A stretch of DNA of 64,000 nt from Gracilaria domingensis (GCA_022539475.1 VCMS01000237.1:22140-86139); one strand, 5' to 3'; positions 11,332 to 23,252 are shown, counted from the first letter of the stretch. Program-made: numbers and translations. The notes: generated from the sequence alone by a model not told the origin.

Positions 11332-11338
11332 TATAAAA
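11332..11338 (+). promoter_or_regulatory. TATA box of the MABP-like gene
   Basis: A canonical TATAAAA at 11332-11338 lies about 180 bp upstream of the ATG at 11514. A start of transcription about 25-30 bp downstream would give a 5' leader of about 150 bases. Confidence 0.5.
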
Positions 11339-11513
11339 GAGGCTAGAATTTCTAAATGCGCTTGGAGTGACGTCCAAGCACAAGCAACGACAGATCAGCC
11401 TGACAAGATAAACCTCAGTAAAGTGTGCTTCAACCCCTCAAGTGTCCTAACATTCTGTTATCGGACAACGAACCGCCCTCAGTTGTTCCGAGTCGTTTGT
11501 TTTCAAAATCATC

Positions 11514-12437
11514 ATGTCCGCAAAAACCGAAGTCAGCATTTCCGGTCAAGTAACATGATTGAAAAAAGACGGTATTACAATACCATCCAACTTTCACTCA
11601 CCAGCACCGTTTACTGAGGAAGTTACAGGCACCAATACAAGCTCGCGATCTGAGATTGAGAGCATTGCTAAAGAGTACACCTCATCTAGTCCGCAATCGC
11701 TTTCAATCACCGTCAGAGCCCATATTAAGATTGTCAATGTCTTCTCCAAAGCAGCGTACTCCTGGACGCAGTCTGCTCTCAACCGTGCGGCCAATGACAC
11801 GACATCGACCGAGACGGAAAAAACAGCAAAGAAGGTCACGATTGGAGCGATCACTCTCAACCTTGGTGAGTCGATTTACATTTATCAGAAGGAGCTGAGG
11901 TTCTCATCACACAAATTTGGCAGCACTGAGCTCCTGATTACCAATGAAAGCACTCCCCCGGATCTTAATAAAGGCATTACCATGACCATCCCCGTCACGG
12001 TTATCAGCTCTTCCCTCCACACGAGAATCGATGTGGAGTACTACGATGATTGTGTGTTCTCTAAGGACTTCATGCAGGTGGTTGGCGGCGAGACGGAAAA
12101 CGACGGAAAGATACTGGACATCAACAAGGGCCATCTGGGAAAATATTTTTACTTGGTACCCAAGTGGACTACTGACCCTAGCCAGGCAGCCGACCAAATT
12201 CAAGTCACAGTTGGGGGTTCCGACTTGGGAGGAAAGGACCTTGCGAAGGGAGCTGGGTGAGACTACCGCTACATCGAAGCTAAAAATACGGGCAAATCGA
12301 ACAAAATTATTGCAGCTCAGCTGTGGGATGGTCGGCTGTATCGCATCCCTGACGGGTGGGATGGACAAACTATCGACCTAAACAAGGGGCGTGGGGGTCG
12401 CTATCTTTATGTTGTGTACAAGCTATTCGAAACTTAA
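11514..12437 (+). pseudogene. Beta-rich protein with C-terminal MABP/beta-prism-like repeats, two in-frame TGA codons
   Basis: From the ATG at 11514 to the TAA at 12435-12437 the frame stays open for 308 codons except for TGA at 11556-11558 and TGA at 12258-12260. The N-terminal two thirds is rich in Ser and Thr with alternating polar and hydrophobic residues, as in beta-rich or pore-type proteins. The C-terminal third has two units of the pattern DINKGHLGKYFYLV and DLNKGRGGRYLYVVYK, which resembles the DLNxGAGGxYIYL signature of MABP-type beta-prism domains. The second TGA falls in the linker between these units and is followed by clearly conserved coding sequence, so it is not the original end. 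The first could be removed by a 62-base intron with a weak GTCAAG donor. Function is unknown; a membrane-binding role is only suggested by the fold. Confidence 0.6.
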
Positions 12438-12819
12438 CTGTATTCGTGCAGCGGAAGGATTGGCAGTGTATACAGGCAGCCAGTAGATCTCTTTATGAAT
12501 TACTAGGCGGCTTGGTTAGAAGTCTCTTCCCCAAATGAGAATATTTATTTGGTAAGAGTTCCAGATGCGTAGATGCGTAGTTAGTGACACCCACCGTTGA
12601 AAAGGTCACAAGATATAATTCTGGGTTTTGGTGGATTTACCAGAATGCCTTTAAAGCTAAAAATTTCTAGTCTTCCAATAGAGATACGTCAGAATGCTAC
12701 TGGTTCTTCGGACGTTTAGAATACTCCCATCTGATTGAGTAGGCTTCTTTGTGCTTTAAGAAGAAATTATGGGGGTTCAAAAACTATTTGTTTCAAACAA
12801 CTTCAGGTTCTTCATCATA

Positions 12820-12853
12820 TTATGGTGAAGCACCTGAAGATGCTTCACCATAA
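12820..12853. repeat. Perfect 13-bp hairpin
   Basis: TTATGGTGAAGCA and its exact complement are separated by 8 bases (cctgaaga). A second small hairpin (AAGCTCT/AGAGCTT) lies at 12881-12901. Both are downstream of the MABP-like gene; role unknown. Confidence 0.7.
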
Positions 12854-13320
12854 AAAGCTGCTTCTCAAGAAAAGGTGGCAAAGCTCTTATAAAGAGAGCT
12901 TTTGTCTCTATCATATATATCAGAACGCAGTTAGATCATTGAATAAAATATAAGATCTTGGGTAGGCTCGCCTATTGATCAGGGCGTCAATACCATCCAA
13001 GAGGTGCGCCTCCTGGAGAAACTGCAGATGCGACATGGTTTTGACAGGAGGGAAAACGAAGGAGTTACTGGAATAAAGGGGCTGGGTGCAAAGCAGGTTG
13101 GTGTCGAAGGCTCGAAAGAGCGTTCGGATGGCGGAGGAAACATAGTCCGGGAATGCCGCGGCTGGTGCATGCGAGCCTTATCAAGCTACGGGCAACAGCT
13201 ACGTCGATGCCACGCGGCACGTACGAAACGCACGTGTCGCGTAGATGCGCAGCGTTGTGCGCCACGCAAGAGTTGAAGTGGATGAAGGGGAGTATTGGAA
13301 GACCCCGCGCGTGAGGTGTT

Positions 13321-13357
13321 GCGGCGTGGCGCGGCGTGGCGCGGCGTGGCGCGGCGT
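13321..13357. repeat. 10-bp tandem repeat gcggcgtggc, 3.7 copies
   Basis: Three full units and a partial fourth lie in a short GC-rich island (about 13000-13500) inside otherwise AT-rich DNA. The open frames here are by-products of high GC. I do not recognise a gene. Confidence 0.8.
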
Positions 13358-13499
13358 ATGTTCTCTCTGGGGGAGGGTGCATGTGCGCGTGCGGCGCGCG
13401 TGCGCTGTAAAGTAAGCTTACTGTACCGCACATTGCTGGGGCCGATGCTGCACATTGTACCTTCAGTGCCACAGTTTGGTCGATCCTTTACCAGCCGCA

Positions 13500-16300
13500 A
13501 GATTATTTTTGGAATTGATTCTCGTTTTGAATGCTATCTACTTATTTGCGTTTTGCTGAAATTCCATATTTGTCTTTCCTCTTCTGAATGGTGCTCGTTA
13601 TGTTGAGAGATGTTGCAAAATTTGGGGTCATGATTTTGAAATATGTTCGTGTAGCACGTGCTGTTAAGTGACGTAGTAGACAAAATCAAAGCTTTACTGA
13701 GAAACAAAAGTATTTGGCACCTTTTCAAGATGTAACATAAGGTTAAAAGTACAATCAGGTACGTGAAGCGTTAAATTGCGGTAGTAATGTAAGATGTAAA
13801 AGATACTGCTTTAATTTAACTATTAATATTTGAATGCGTTATATATTGATTATTTGACAACTGATTTATTTTATGCGTACTAATAGAAGTGGTGGCTGGC
13901 AAAGAGGCGGATTTTCTTTCAATAGATAAATATAAAGCAATTAAGAGACCGAGGCTTTCATTTAAATAACTTGGAAAAAGCTGCTTTAAGGAAACAATTT
14001 GCCATCTCATGAGGTACGAGTTCGTGACTTTTTATGATAGAATGCTGACAGCCTCAATGCTAACAATTAGCGTATTAAAGATGGTACCTTCACATAAAAA
14101 GGCACGTAGCGTTCACAAGGTTGAGAATAAATTAACCTAAAATCTATTTAGTGTCTTACAAAGAAGTCCATAAACTCTGAGTTACTCCCAGAAGTTCGCA
14201 AATAAATGACCAGCTGAAACGTATGGGTTTCACAGTATCATAGTTCAACAAAGTTTGTAGTCTATCTAATTTTTTAGACTACGATGTGGCACGCTTTGCC
14301 GAGCAGAACAGATTCTGTCATTCGTAGATGCCAGTAGGCTTGCAGTGGCGTGCCAAACCTCGAGTCTTTGCGATTCATTTATATCAGCTCCAGATCTTGA
14401 ATCGTTGCCGCAAACTTAGCGTGCCGGTAACGAAGAGAATCGCTCCATTCTCGTTGCTTCGTGCGCAGCCAACGTTGACGCACCGCTCCAATGATAACGC
14501 CATCAACCGCAGGCGTGCATGTACAGCCTACTACCCGACGCGATGCTTGTTTCCTCATTCTTCATAACGTCACTCAATTTCATGGCACTGGCTGGGGCTG
14601 CACTGTACACCATCAATCCCCACTGGCAACTGCTGCTGTATTGCCGGAAGTTTAGGATGACGTTTTCAAAACTTTGGGTTTTATTTCTTCCAGGTCGTAC
14701 CGTAAATTCTATTTCTGACCTGTCAATGTATTTTACTATATTCACATCCGTTCCGCAATATTCAATCCAATGTGCATTTTTAACATTTATTTAATGCGTT
14801 TCGCTCAAAATAATTCTTAAAGTGCCCATCGCCAATCTTATCAATCTTTGAGGTCTGAGCAATGCAAATGCATTCCATGCTTAAGACCACGACAAATACA
14901 AACTCAGCACTTCACTTTCGGCAGAAGTTGACACCAATTTCTCAGTTCTAAATGCAGAAAACTGTGGCCCATCGACAATGGGCGCATTATTAGAATGGTG
15001 GTTTTAGTTGGTCTTACATGGACTTGATTGGAAGACCCAGAGCCAGTTTCATTCCTTACATACTACCGATATATAAAGTGGAGAGAACTGCATAAAAATA
15101 TGTGTAGCTATGTAATAGTCTTGTCATAGTAATCAAATATGTATCGAGAGGTGCACTTCTCTCATAATCACAAAATTAATTCATACTCATATGTCCTTGG
15201 TGAGACCAATATATTTGTTGCATTCCTCTTCGAAAGTTCAATAGATTTTCAATGGCATCATATATCCAAGACATCTGTGTCCTCTGTAATCCAAATATCC
15301 AATATAAATATCGTGATAGTGCAAAAGGTAATCTAATAGAAGATGTATTAATTAAAAATGATACAATTATTTTGAACAGGTTAAGGGGCTGTGGAAGGTG
15401 ATGTATTAGGATCGAATTTGGGATACAAAGGTTGGTATAAGCATTGCAACGCTCCGTAAGCCCAATATCCAGTTTTGTGCATCGACGACACTTAGAGGTC
15501 TTCTTCAAGATTTCAAAGTCTTCTTTACGTACAGTTTGTAGTGTCTTCGACCTGGAAAAAAGGGCCTAATAATTCAAAAAAAATTTGAGACGAACAACAA
15601 AAAAATACTGCTTAGACAAACTTAGTGGTAGCAGCAAGATCGAAGGTGCGAGCAAAGATGCTTGGGATGAAGTCCCATAACTATTAAGATGGTGGTTTTC
15701 ATTGGGCCTGGATGGACTTGGTTCGTAGACCCAGAGCCAGTTCTATTCCTTTTGTACTACTGATAAATGGAACGAAGAGAACCGCATAATAGTTGGTATC
15801 CGTTAAATGGATATATTAAAATTTAATAGGCCATATAATAGTCTGTTCATAATAAGCAAATACAGAACATGAGGTATATTACTCTCATGGCCATAATGTT
15901 ATTTTTCCTGCATCAGCTTGTGCACTCTCATCAGATATGTGGGCAGTTCTCTTTTTCAGAGGTGCGCAAACCAGTTGTTTTGTATCATGCTCAAAAGGGT
16001 CGTTTGAATGAAGCAGTATGGTTGAATTTGTAGAATGCCTGTCTCATACAAGAGTGCTGTTCAATCTTTAATACAAACGCTTCTATCATTCCCGTAATTA
16101 TGTCATTTTCTTCATTCGATACAGCCTCGTCAAACATGCGGCAGACTGGCGAAAGATTCTGTCTCTGATACTCTTCTAGGCCTCCTTTAAAAAAATTTCG
16201 GATTATATGGCAACCCGTTCTTTCGGTTGGAAGGCTTTTCAATTGGGTATGAGCGTGATGGATTCAAATCTTCTATGCACTGCACAGAAGCAAAACCTTC
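13500..16300. other. AT-rich stretch with one diverged direct repeat, no recognised genes
   Basis: About 14975-15180 and 15665-15900 are diverged direct repeats roughly 690 bp apart, sharing aagatggtggtttt-like and gacccagagccagtt motifs. They could be old LTRs. A fragment of the hairpin family (tgtagtgtcttcgacctg, 15537-15555) lies between them. Nothing else is supported. Confidence 0.5.
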
Positions 16301-16307
16301 AGTCATA

Positions 16308-16720
16308 GATTCCATAGCATCGCGGGACGTTAAGAGCTGTCGGTGCGCTACATTGGTAGGAAGATGGGATCCGGAGACGATAATGGCATGGAAATAGACG
16401 CTTAAAAGCTATTACTAAAGGGTGTAACAAGCAGGGACATTGATTATTCCGCAATGGAACCAACTGAAGACCTGTACGTGTTGCAGTCCGTCGTCCTCGT
16501 ACCATACTAATCCATTCAAATTCCAGCAGGGTAGTGTTAGCACTTGAGCCAGCCTGCACCTGCGCATGCGCAGCGATGGAGACTGAGCTTGACTTACAGC
16601 GCACGCGCCAGGCACTGGAGCGCGCAAAATTTGGACAATCACCGCCAGGGTGCACCAGCCTACGCGTCACGCGGGGGCCGTTCCTCCTGAAACATTCCAA
16701 CCATTCAACTGTTTTAACTC
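16308..16720. repeat. Dispersed repeat, copy 1 (pair of 29670-30075)
   Basis: About 400 bp, similar throughout to 29670-30075, for example ggagacgataatggcatgg, aatagacgcttaaaagctat and aaagggtgtaacaagca, with a shared GC-rich right half (cagcgcacgcgcc). It lies just downstream, in minus orientation, of the copia gag fragment and might be LTR-derived. Confidence 0.75.
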
Positions 16721-16862
16721 TTGCGCTGGCACGACTGTAAAAAGTTTTTTGGTCTGCGCTTGGTGTCACGCTCTACATTCGTAAGGAAACGCAAATGATC
16801 AGAATTTGTCCTTGTATGTTTGTGGTTCTGGGGATTACTCATACAAGTCTTAAATCTTGAAT

Positions 16863-17054
16863 CTACTTCAAATTGTATTCGCTTCGAAGCTTTGATGCCT
16901 TTGATGCAAGACATTCATCTAGAAGTTTTGTTTGTAAGACCGCTATCAAATGGTTTTTTTTATTTAGATAATTAACTATTCTGGACTTCCAGGAGAAATA
17001 AATATCTCCATTCAGCTTTTCAATTTTGAGAGGATTGCGATCTTTGGAATCCAT
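16863..17054 (-). pseudogene. gag: Ty1/copia gag, N-terminal fragment
   Basis: The minus frame starts with Met and reads DSKDRNPLKIEKLNGDIYF followed by SWKSRIVNYL, the well-known start of copia Gag polyproteins (KLNGxNYxxWKxxIxxYL). It ends after 63 residues at a stop, and no protease, integrase or reverse transcriptase follows, so it is a truncated element. A leader upstream on the minus strand contains TTATGGACCC (about 17222-17232), in the place expected for a primer-binding site, preceded by CTACAACA, a plausible LTR end. Confidence 0.65.
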
Positions 17055-17469
17055 TTTTGAACTTCAATAAAAATAGATGTGTGGGTCGGCGTTGCTTGTC
17101 TTTAAACGTTTTTCAAATAATAAAATTTCTTTGTCCTATTCGAGTTTGAACTTCTACGTAGTTTGGATATCTTGAGAGAAGTCCGAATTCTAAGCGTTAC
17201 TGTAGGTTTCGACGTGAGCTGGGTCCATAACCTTTGTTGTAGATGGAAACGCTTAGGATAAAAGAAAAGTGGTTTTAATCATTGAAACTTGGCTTGAATT
17301 CTAATTTTCGTCAACCTTGAGGTTTCCTCTCCTTTTTTATACTATCACAAAACAATCTTAGTGTTCTAGACAACGATAGAGTTTCTATCATTTGCGCATT
17401 ATATGTTTCTAATTGTATGTTCATTAAAACTTTTTAGAGCTCTCTGGAAGGTAGAAGATTCCAATTGCT

Positions 17470-17492
17470 TTCTAGAAGCTTCTAGAAGCTTC
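17470..17492. promoter_or_regulatory. Perfect five-unit heat-shock element
   Basis: Five alternating pentamers of the HSF consensus occur without mismatch: TTC-2-GAA-2-TTC-2-GAA-2-TTC, spaced by ta and gc. A further GAAGATTC pair lies just upstream near 17453-17460. It lies about 415 bp 5' of the copia gag start on the minus strand, within what may be the LTR, and about 45 bp 5' of an ORF on plus. Confidence 0.7.
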
Positions 17493-17534
17493 TACAACGC
17501 CAGAGCGATACAAAACACCTCCTTGTTGGTGAGT

Positions 17535-17747
17535 ATGGCTGTCGCGCGCACTATGAAGGGCAGAGAAAGAAAAAAGGCGCCGGACCAAGAGAGCAGGGAA
17601 ACGAACCTCCAAGAAAAATTCGCTGCTCTGCTCATCTCCGAAGTTGCTCACGGTCGGGTACCGGAGAACTTTTGTGGCAAAGCTCAAAGAGCTTTGCTCT
17701 TACAGGCTGGAAAGTCAGCAACAAGATCAATTTTTGGAGCTAATTGA
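17535..17747 (+). CDS. Small ORF, possible Tc1/mariner-type HTH remnant
   Basis: 70 codons from ATG to TGA. The N terminus is very basic (GRERKKAPDQ), followed by a helix-rich segment (EKFAALLISEVAHGRVPENF, then AQRALLLQAGKSATRSIF) that loosely resembles the N-terminal helix-turn-helix of Tc-like transposases. The frame closes where such proteins normally continue. I cannot assign a function with confidence. It lies 40 bp downstream of the heat-shock element. Confidence 0.3.
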   Translation: MAVARTMKGRERKKAPDQESRETNLQEKFAALLISEVAHGRVPENFCGKAQRALLLQAGKSATRSIFGAN

Positions 17748-18218
17748 AGCACTTTTCGTGAAAAACGAAGCGCGGTCCTTGTTCTTGGTGATCTCCAAGA
17801 TTTTTTGGAACATCAACGAAACCTTACCGCTTATATATAGATCCGATGAATGCTTTTCAATACTGCACTCAGCAAGCTATAATGTTTTTTAAAAAAATTC
17901 CCCGTGTCACACGGCGCATATTTCTTTGTTTCTGAATGTAAGCTCTAGTTTGGATCTGATCCCTCCAATAAAGTGAAATGAAAAGATAAAGGTAGCATAA
18001 TCCGCAGCAAATTTGGATGTCTGGTACCCACAACATCCAATTATACAAACTGTATCTAATACGGCTTTACATGTCGTTGAAGATCAGAGTACCAAAAGGT
18101 TGGTAACTTCTGTGTGTTTCCCCATATTACTGTTACAAATGATAGGAGGCAATTTTATCCTCACTATTTGTCAAACAATAGGTTTGACCGACCTGCTTAA
18201 CTTTTAATTCTTTCAACC

Positions 18219-18987
18219 CTACATATTTTCTGGCTTTGTTTCTTTAAATTCCAAGCTTGGCGATTCCATCATTGATGCAACAAATGTCTTAAAGACTTTT
18301 GCTGTCACGACATGAATATGTAAATACTCCAGCTTAGCATGTAGAATTGCATTATACGTCTCGTCGAACGATTTTGCGTCCAAGCATCCTTCAATAAATA
18401 CAAAGGATCCTTTTTTCATCTTATTTTCCGCATCGGATAATATGAGAGTTGAACAACTTTCTGTTTCAATGCACATAGCGACGTATCCGACGGGATCCTT
18501 CGACGATAATTTTATCTTAGATGCAGTAACACAAATTTCATCAATCCTACCAAAACACTTCTCTTGTACCGAAGCATGAGCTACTAGCAAATTCAGAATG
18601 CATCATCTGACGAAAAACATCAGTAGTTGGAAAAGCTTTCCAAGATGGATTCTTCCACAAAAGATCATTTTTTTTCAAAGCACCTTGGTCTAGAAAAAAC
18701 ATCGGTTGATCACCAGAATTTTTTGATGGCCGCCATGCAACGTTTCCTGAAACAGAAATATTGAATATGCATCTAGTATCTTCATTGCAATTGCTCTCTT
18801 CAAAATGATAGTTGGAAAGCCCAGTTTCTTTTGCTACCAAACCAATACTAAGAAATCCAGTATAGTCAGAAATATAAATAAAACGAATATCATTTCTCTT
18901 CTGAATGCTGGCTGGGATTCTGCCGAGGCGATTTTTAACCACCGTACAGATAAAATCATTAAGTTTTACTTGTCCATTTTTTACCAC
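18219..18987 (-). pseudogene. Unrecognised protein, frame-broken, possible OB-fold (RPA-like)
   Basis: Two minus frames, 18987-18547 and 18590-18219, together give about 255 residues with normal composition; the switch falls in their overlap, near the sequence gaatttgctagtagc (about 18575-18592). Both halves look like beta-barrels: RFIYISDYTGFLSIG in the first and VGYVAMCIETESCSTLILSD with SFVFIEG in the second, the sort of strand pattern seen in OB folds of replication protein A. This is an inference from pattern only. The upstream boundary at 18987 is a guess. Confidence 0.35.
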
Positions 18988-18999
18988 AACGTCTATTAA

Positions 19000-21100
19000 T
19001 ATAACACGACGCAGAATATCTTTAATACTATTTGCTGGTTATCTAGGCCAAGAACTCTTTCCCAAGATTCTGAGAGAAATTTTGGCTTTCTTCTTCGGCG
19101 ATTCCATAAAGTTTGTTTAGATACCTTTTTGTGATGGAGCTGCGGTACTTGCAGCAAAATCAGCGCTACTTAAAGAAGGATAAAATTTAAGATCTTCATT
19201 CTGTAACTTCGTTTTTCCACGAGCTTGCATACTGGGATTTTGAAGAGACTTTTGCTCAGCACTATGTGAAAGCAATTTACAACCTTCGACGCTGATGGAT
19301 CAAATCTGAAGATTTTTAAGTAGTACTTTATTTTGATATTCGAAATTGAATTTTTGTGTAAAGGAAGTGCTCTTCAGAAGAAGAACAAGGGCTGTCGTTT
19401 TCTTCGACGTTCATTGGTTTCCAGAAAGGAGATATATGTACAATTTGGAATTCAAACGAATCATCGCACGCCATTAAAAAATGGTTTATCTATTCTTGTT
19501 AGGGACTAGCATTGTACTCTAATACGCATCAAGATTTCAAGCTGCCATACTCGTACAGCAGGGACGGTCACGGCTCATTCAATGCTAGTTATTGAGCTCT
19601 GGTGAGCGTCGGCACGGATGTACTCGGCTTCCAACCATCGCTTCGGCAGTCCGCCCGTACATCGTGCTGTAGTGACGCCAGACAACACTTCTAGGTGTAA
19701 TATCAGATAGGTTATTGATAATTAGATCTGAAGTTATAAACCAATATTTATCGCACTATCAATCTTCTGTCAGAGATTCCTTGAATCTACAAAGCCACGT
19801 ACCTCGCTGCTATTCCATCTATCTCGGCGCTCTTCCAGCTATATCGCATGAGCTTTATCCAGATGTTTGTTATATTCTCGGAGGAGGTAAATCAAATACG
19901 GTGTGTATCAAATTTATGTCGTATCATGCTCATATGTATGTGTACCAATAACAATTAGTTCTCACAAGAGACCGACACGCTCAGTAAAAGTTAAAGTGTA
20001 AATCAAAGGCAAACTGCTTTCAAGTCAAACACTACTAGAGCTAGATACTACTCTTGAGCAGACGTGATCATTAAAGTCAAAAATTTAAAAGTTTCTGTAG
20101 CACACAAAAGTTGTTTTGTGTACTTGTGTCTAACGAGAGACAAGTCAGTAAATAAATAAAAGGGCGTTCTGCAATATATGAACAGAAAACCTTGGTAACA
20201 AACCTTTAGTTTGACTACAGATCTTACATTTTGGGTACAAAATAATTTCGAATCGAATATTATCCCTGTACGTAACAATCATGGAGAAAGGCTGCAAAAT
20301 ATGGATTTGTTGAGCGTTAACATTAAACTACGAAGCCGTTTAAGAGTTCGAAAAAAATAATTTCAGAAGGCTGCTGAAATTAGGTACGAATTAGTACGGA
20401 ACCGTACATTGTTTGTCTATCAACAGACGTGTATTAGTAGAATAAAGTATGATTGCATGTTGTATATGCGATTATATAACCACATATGCAAAATGCGATC
20501 TTTACGTATGCCTCTTATGTTCCTTACGTAAGGTTATGCTGACTCATGTCAATACGTTCTTTCTAAAATGCCAGTAGCACATAGGTATATTACTCTGAAA
20601 CTAATAGAGTACAGTAAGATTGCATCTTGCATACGGGATTATACGTATGCGACTGTATGTTCCTTACTACGGGTTATTTTGACTCATTTAACTACGCATT
20701 TTGTAAAATGTTCCTTGCCAGTAGCACTTAGGTGTATTACTCTGAACCGAAACACCCAAAACGGAATGAATCTTTATAACTAATGTTTCTGCGTAAAGCA
20801 GTATCTCTATGTTTGCGCTTTTCGCCCTTTATCTGCCTGTGCTATCCTTTCTTTCTCATAAGTGGTGTATAACACAAGATTCGTTTTAATGTGTCATTTG
20901 TTTAACTAAAACACAACCTCAATTAGTAGAAACATTTGAAAATTTGATCACACTAATAGACACTGTGATGCTAAAGCAATAAAATTATCTTATTTTATTT
21001 GCTATATTTCTATTACGGATATTTGGTAGAAAACTTTTTTAAAATGAATCTTGTGATACCAATACTGGAAACAGGTACGCATGTCCTAACGGAATAATCG
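19000..21100. other. AT-rich stretch with one two-copy tandem repeat
   Basis: No recognised gene. Around 20440-20745 a unit of roughly 147 bp occurs twice, most clearly at ccagtagcacataggtatat (20571) and ccagtagcacttaggtgtat (20719), with matching ttacgtaaggttat and gactcat motifs upstream of each. Confidence 0.5.
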
Positions 21101-21153
21101 TTTACATACTACAAGAAGGTCGGAAGTGTGCTGTTTTGAGTATTTGTTGTCAC

Positions 21154-21271
21154 CGCGCCCAGAGGAGTATAGGTCTTAAACGCGCTCGGAGGAGTATAAA
21201 TTTTAGACGCGCCCGGGGTAGTGCAAGTCTTAAACGTGCCCGGGGTAGCATAAGTCTTAAATGGGCCCGGG
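21154..21271 (-). repeat. 27-bp tandem repeat encoding a 9-residue motif
   Basis: Four full units (21154, 21181, 21208, 21235) and a partial fifth. On minus each unit gives the 9-residue pattern TPGxFKTYT in an open frame of 64 codons (21109-21303). A stop codon separates it from a further open frame upstream (21304-21501) whose end, CPGKFKI, looks like another degenerate unit. No known protein family recognised. Confidence 0.75.
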
Positions 21272-21539
21272 CGTATAAAAGCTAAACACAACCCTGGGCT
21301 CATTTAAATTTTAAATTTACCCGGGCAGGTGTAGCTGTAGCCTGTCGGGCCCTCGCTTCCTGCAATTGTCTTGCCTTCTGCCACCAAGTTGTAGGTATGA
21401 GACACGATGATCGGGGTAGCAACCCGTTTTCTGGAAGAATCTGCTAATTTTTGGGTTGACTTTCTTGCCAAACTCCTCCAAGCATGCGGTATACGTGTCA
21501 CAGGCAGCTAGCTCACCCGCGAATGCTTGCGCTGGCGCA

Positions 21540-21720
21540 GAGTAATCACCTACGATCACAGGCCGCCAACTCACCCCCAAACCCTTGCACTGGCGCAGAG
21601 CAACATGATGTTGCATGACACAGGGGAGGCCAAGGGTGTGTATATACGTGTAACTGTATGCGCGCTTCAGTGCCTTCCAAGATAATGATCATGATTGTGC
21701 CCGATCGCCGCGCTTACACC
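21540..21720. repeat. Dispersed repeat, copy 1 (pair of 27080-27290)
   Basis: Shares acccttgcactggcgcagag-like, gatgttgcatg, and gtgtaactgtatgcgcgctt with 27080-27290. Identity is moderate. The adjoining GC-rich part (21720-22340) is open on both strands for some 200 codons, but neither translation looks like a protein. Confidence 0.6.
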
Positions 21721-22399
21721 CGGATCCACCATCATGATGATGGTCACTGGTGTGGGCGCGGCCGTGGAAACCCGTTCTGGCAGCCGCAAACCGAACCCAT
21801 TCTCCGGATTATCAGCTTGTGGGCGTTGCGCGCTGTGGCGAACTACGGAAGTGTTCGGCGGCAGTCTGCCCAAAATGGCTACACGCGCTGGTGTTCTGGG
21901 CCGCAACTTCTGCCTTTCTCTTCTTTTTCTGCTCTGCTGAAGTCGCCGAGGCTGTTCGGTATCGCTCTTTGCTCTGCAAATGCTTTCGTGCGATCTATAC
22001 TCTTCACTTACGTGTAATCCAACAGCACAACAAATTCTCTTGTCCAGTGGGACCTTGCGACCAAACCCACCTTGGGCTTTGCGCCTCACTACCGTGTAGC
22101 CATTTATGGCTGCTTGCCGCCCAAAATGGCTGCTCGCTGACCCGGCAGATGCCGCAGATCCTTGACGCCAAACACTTCCGCAGTTCGCCACATACCGGCT
22201 CCTGTATTCCTGGTCATCCGGCATCACTTCCTCCTCGAGATCGGAGCTCTTGCAGCCTGACAGCGAGCCAGACACTTGTGACGAAAACATTAACGTGCTC
22301 GAGCCCCATGCCAACCCTGACTTTGGAGCATCCTGAAATATGATCGATTGATGGAAACTGCGAAGCCATATTACATCACTTGGCTCCGCAAAAATGGTG

Positions 22400-23250
22400 C
22401 TTGAGAAAGCTTTTACTGGCTTGCCGATTTTGGACGACGTCAAGCGCTATGTATTTCTTAAGGAGAAGCTGTAGCGACAGTCATGGGCCACTTATGTACT
22501 TCACACTCGAGGCTGAGTTCCGGAATGACCCAAAATCTTCCATCGTACTGAGAGTGACCACCATTTCGTACTCACTTGACTCAAAGTGCTGCATAGTACA
22601 GGCGTTGCGTCTTCTTCCATCCAAACGATGTTTTCTCAGCAGAGGAATGCGATTCGATGAAGTCTGTCTTCTCGTTAGCTGCAGTCAAGACACAGCGACC
22701 TTCCTTTTACTGCTTTGTCTTCACTGGTATACTAACGGCTGTTTCTCTCGCGACGTAATCGCAAACGTTATTGCATCTTTGGGGATTCATGCACAGTCTG
22801 AAGTCATTTATGCGGATCAAGCTGCCAGAGATTACAATCTCTGCTAGCGTAAAACAGTCGCCGCTTGTTTTCATCGCAAAGAGAGAGGTTTGCAGATCAA
22901 CATACCGAGCTTGAGGTGGACTCAGAGAAACTGTCACCTGCCTCATTTGCGTGCATCTGTTGCTTGTATGGTATAACCCGGATCATTGGTGCTCTAATGC
23001 CATCTTTCTTGCAACTTGCGCCCTTTTGTTCTTTTTGGTTCGACGGCCGGGTTTTTCGTCTCTCGACGGTCTTCTAGGTCGAAAATGCTCGAATAGTTGC
23101 TTGGCCTTCTCCAGAACCGTACGTTTATTCATTGAGCTGGTCTTTCGGCCGCATATCTGCCCAGAGCATCACCTCCCAGTCTTAAGTCTTCAAGATGATC
23201 TCTGCTCACCTTCGCATATTCTGAGTAACTCTAATACTCATACAATTTGT
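22400..23250. pseudogene. Decayed copy of the HAD piece and LpxC 3' end
   Basis: Homologous to 5790-6890. The run gacgacgtcaagcgctat (22432) matches 5806. The HAD part on plus (22595-22930) keeps traces such as SAEECDS, AHxxxAKVIASLGIHAQSEV and TELEVD but has many stops and shifts. The following part, to about 23250, matches the 3' end of LpxC (minus) without an open frame. The homology stops near 23250, where RBR-N-related sequence starts. It resumes with the LpxC 5' end only at about 32890. Confidence 0.7.
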
Positions 23251-23252
23251 AC

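Noticed and set aside
11514-12437. Selenoprotein with TGA as selenocysteine
   Set aside because: No known selenoprotein family, no Cys-type homologous position, and no SECIS-like hairpin that I can recognise in the 3' flank. Nonsense mutation is simpler.
17403-17534. Extension of the small ORF upstream of 17535
   Set aside because: It would translate the heat-shock element and has no protein-like character. The ATG at 17535 is a better start.
21667-22443. 258-codon minus ORF and overlapping 197-codon plus ORF
   Set aside because: Both strands open at once in a GC-rich segment, low-complexity composition, no recognisable domain.
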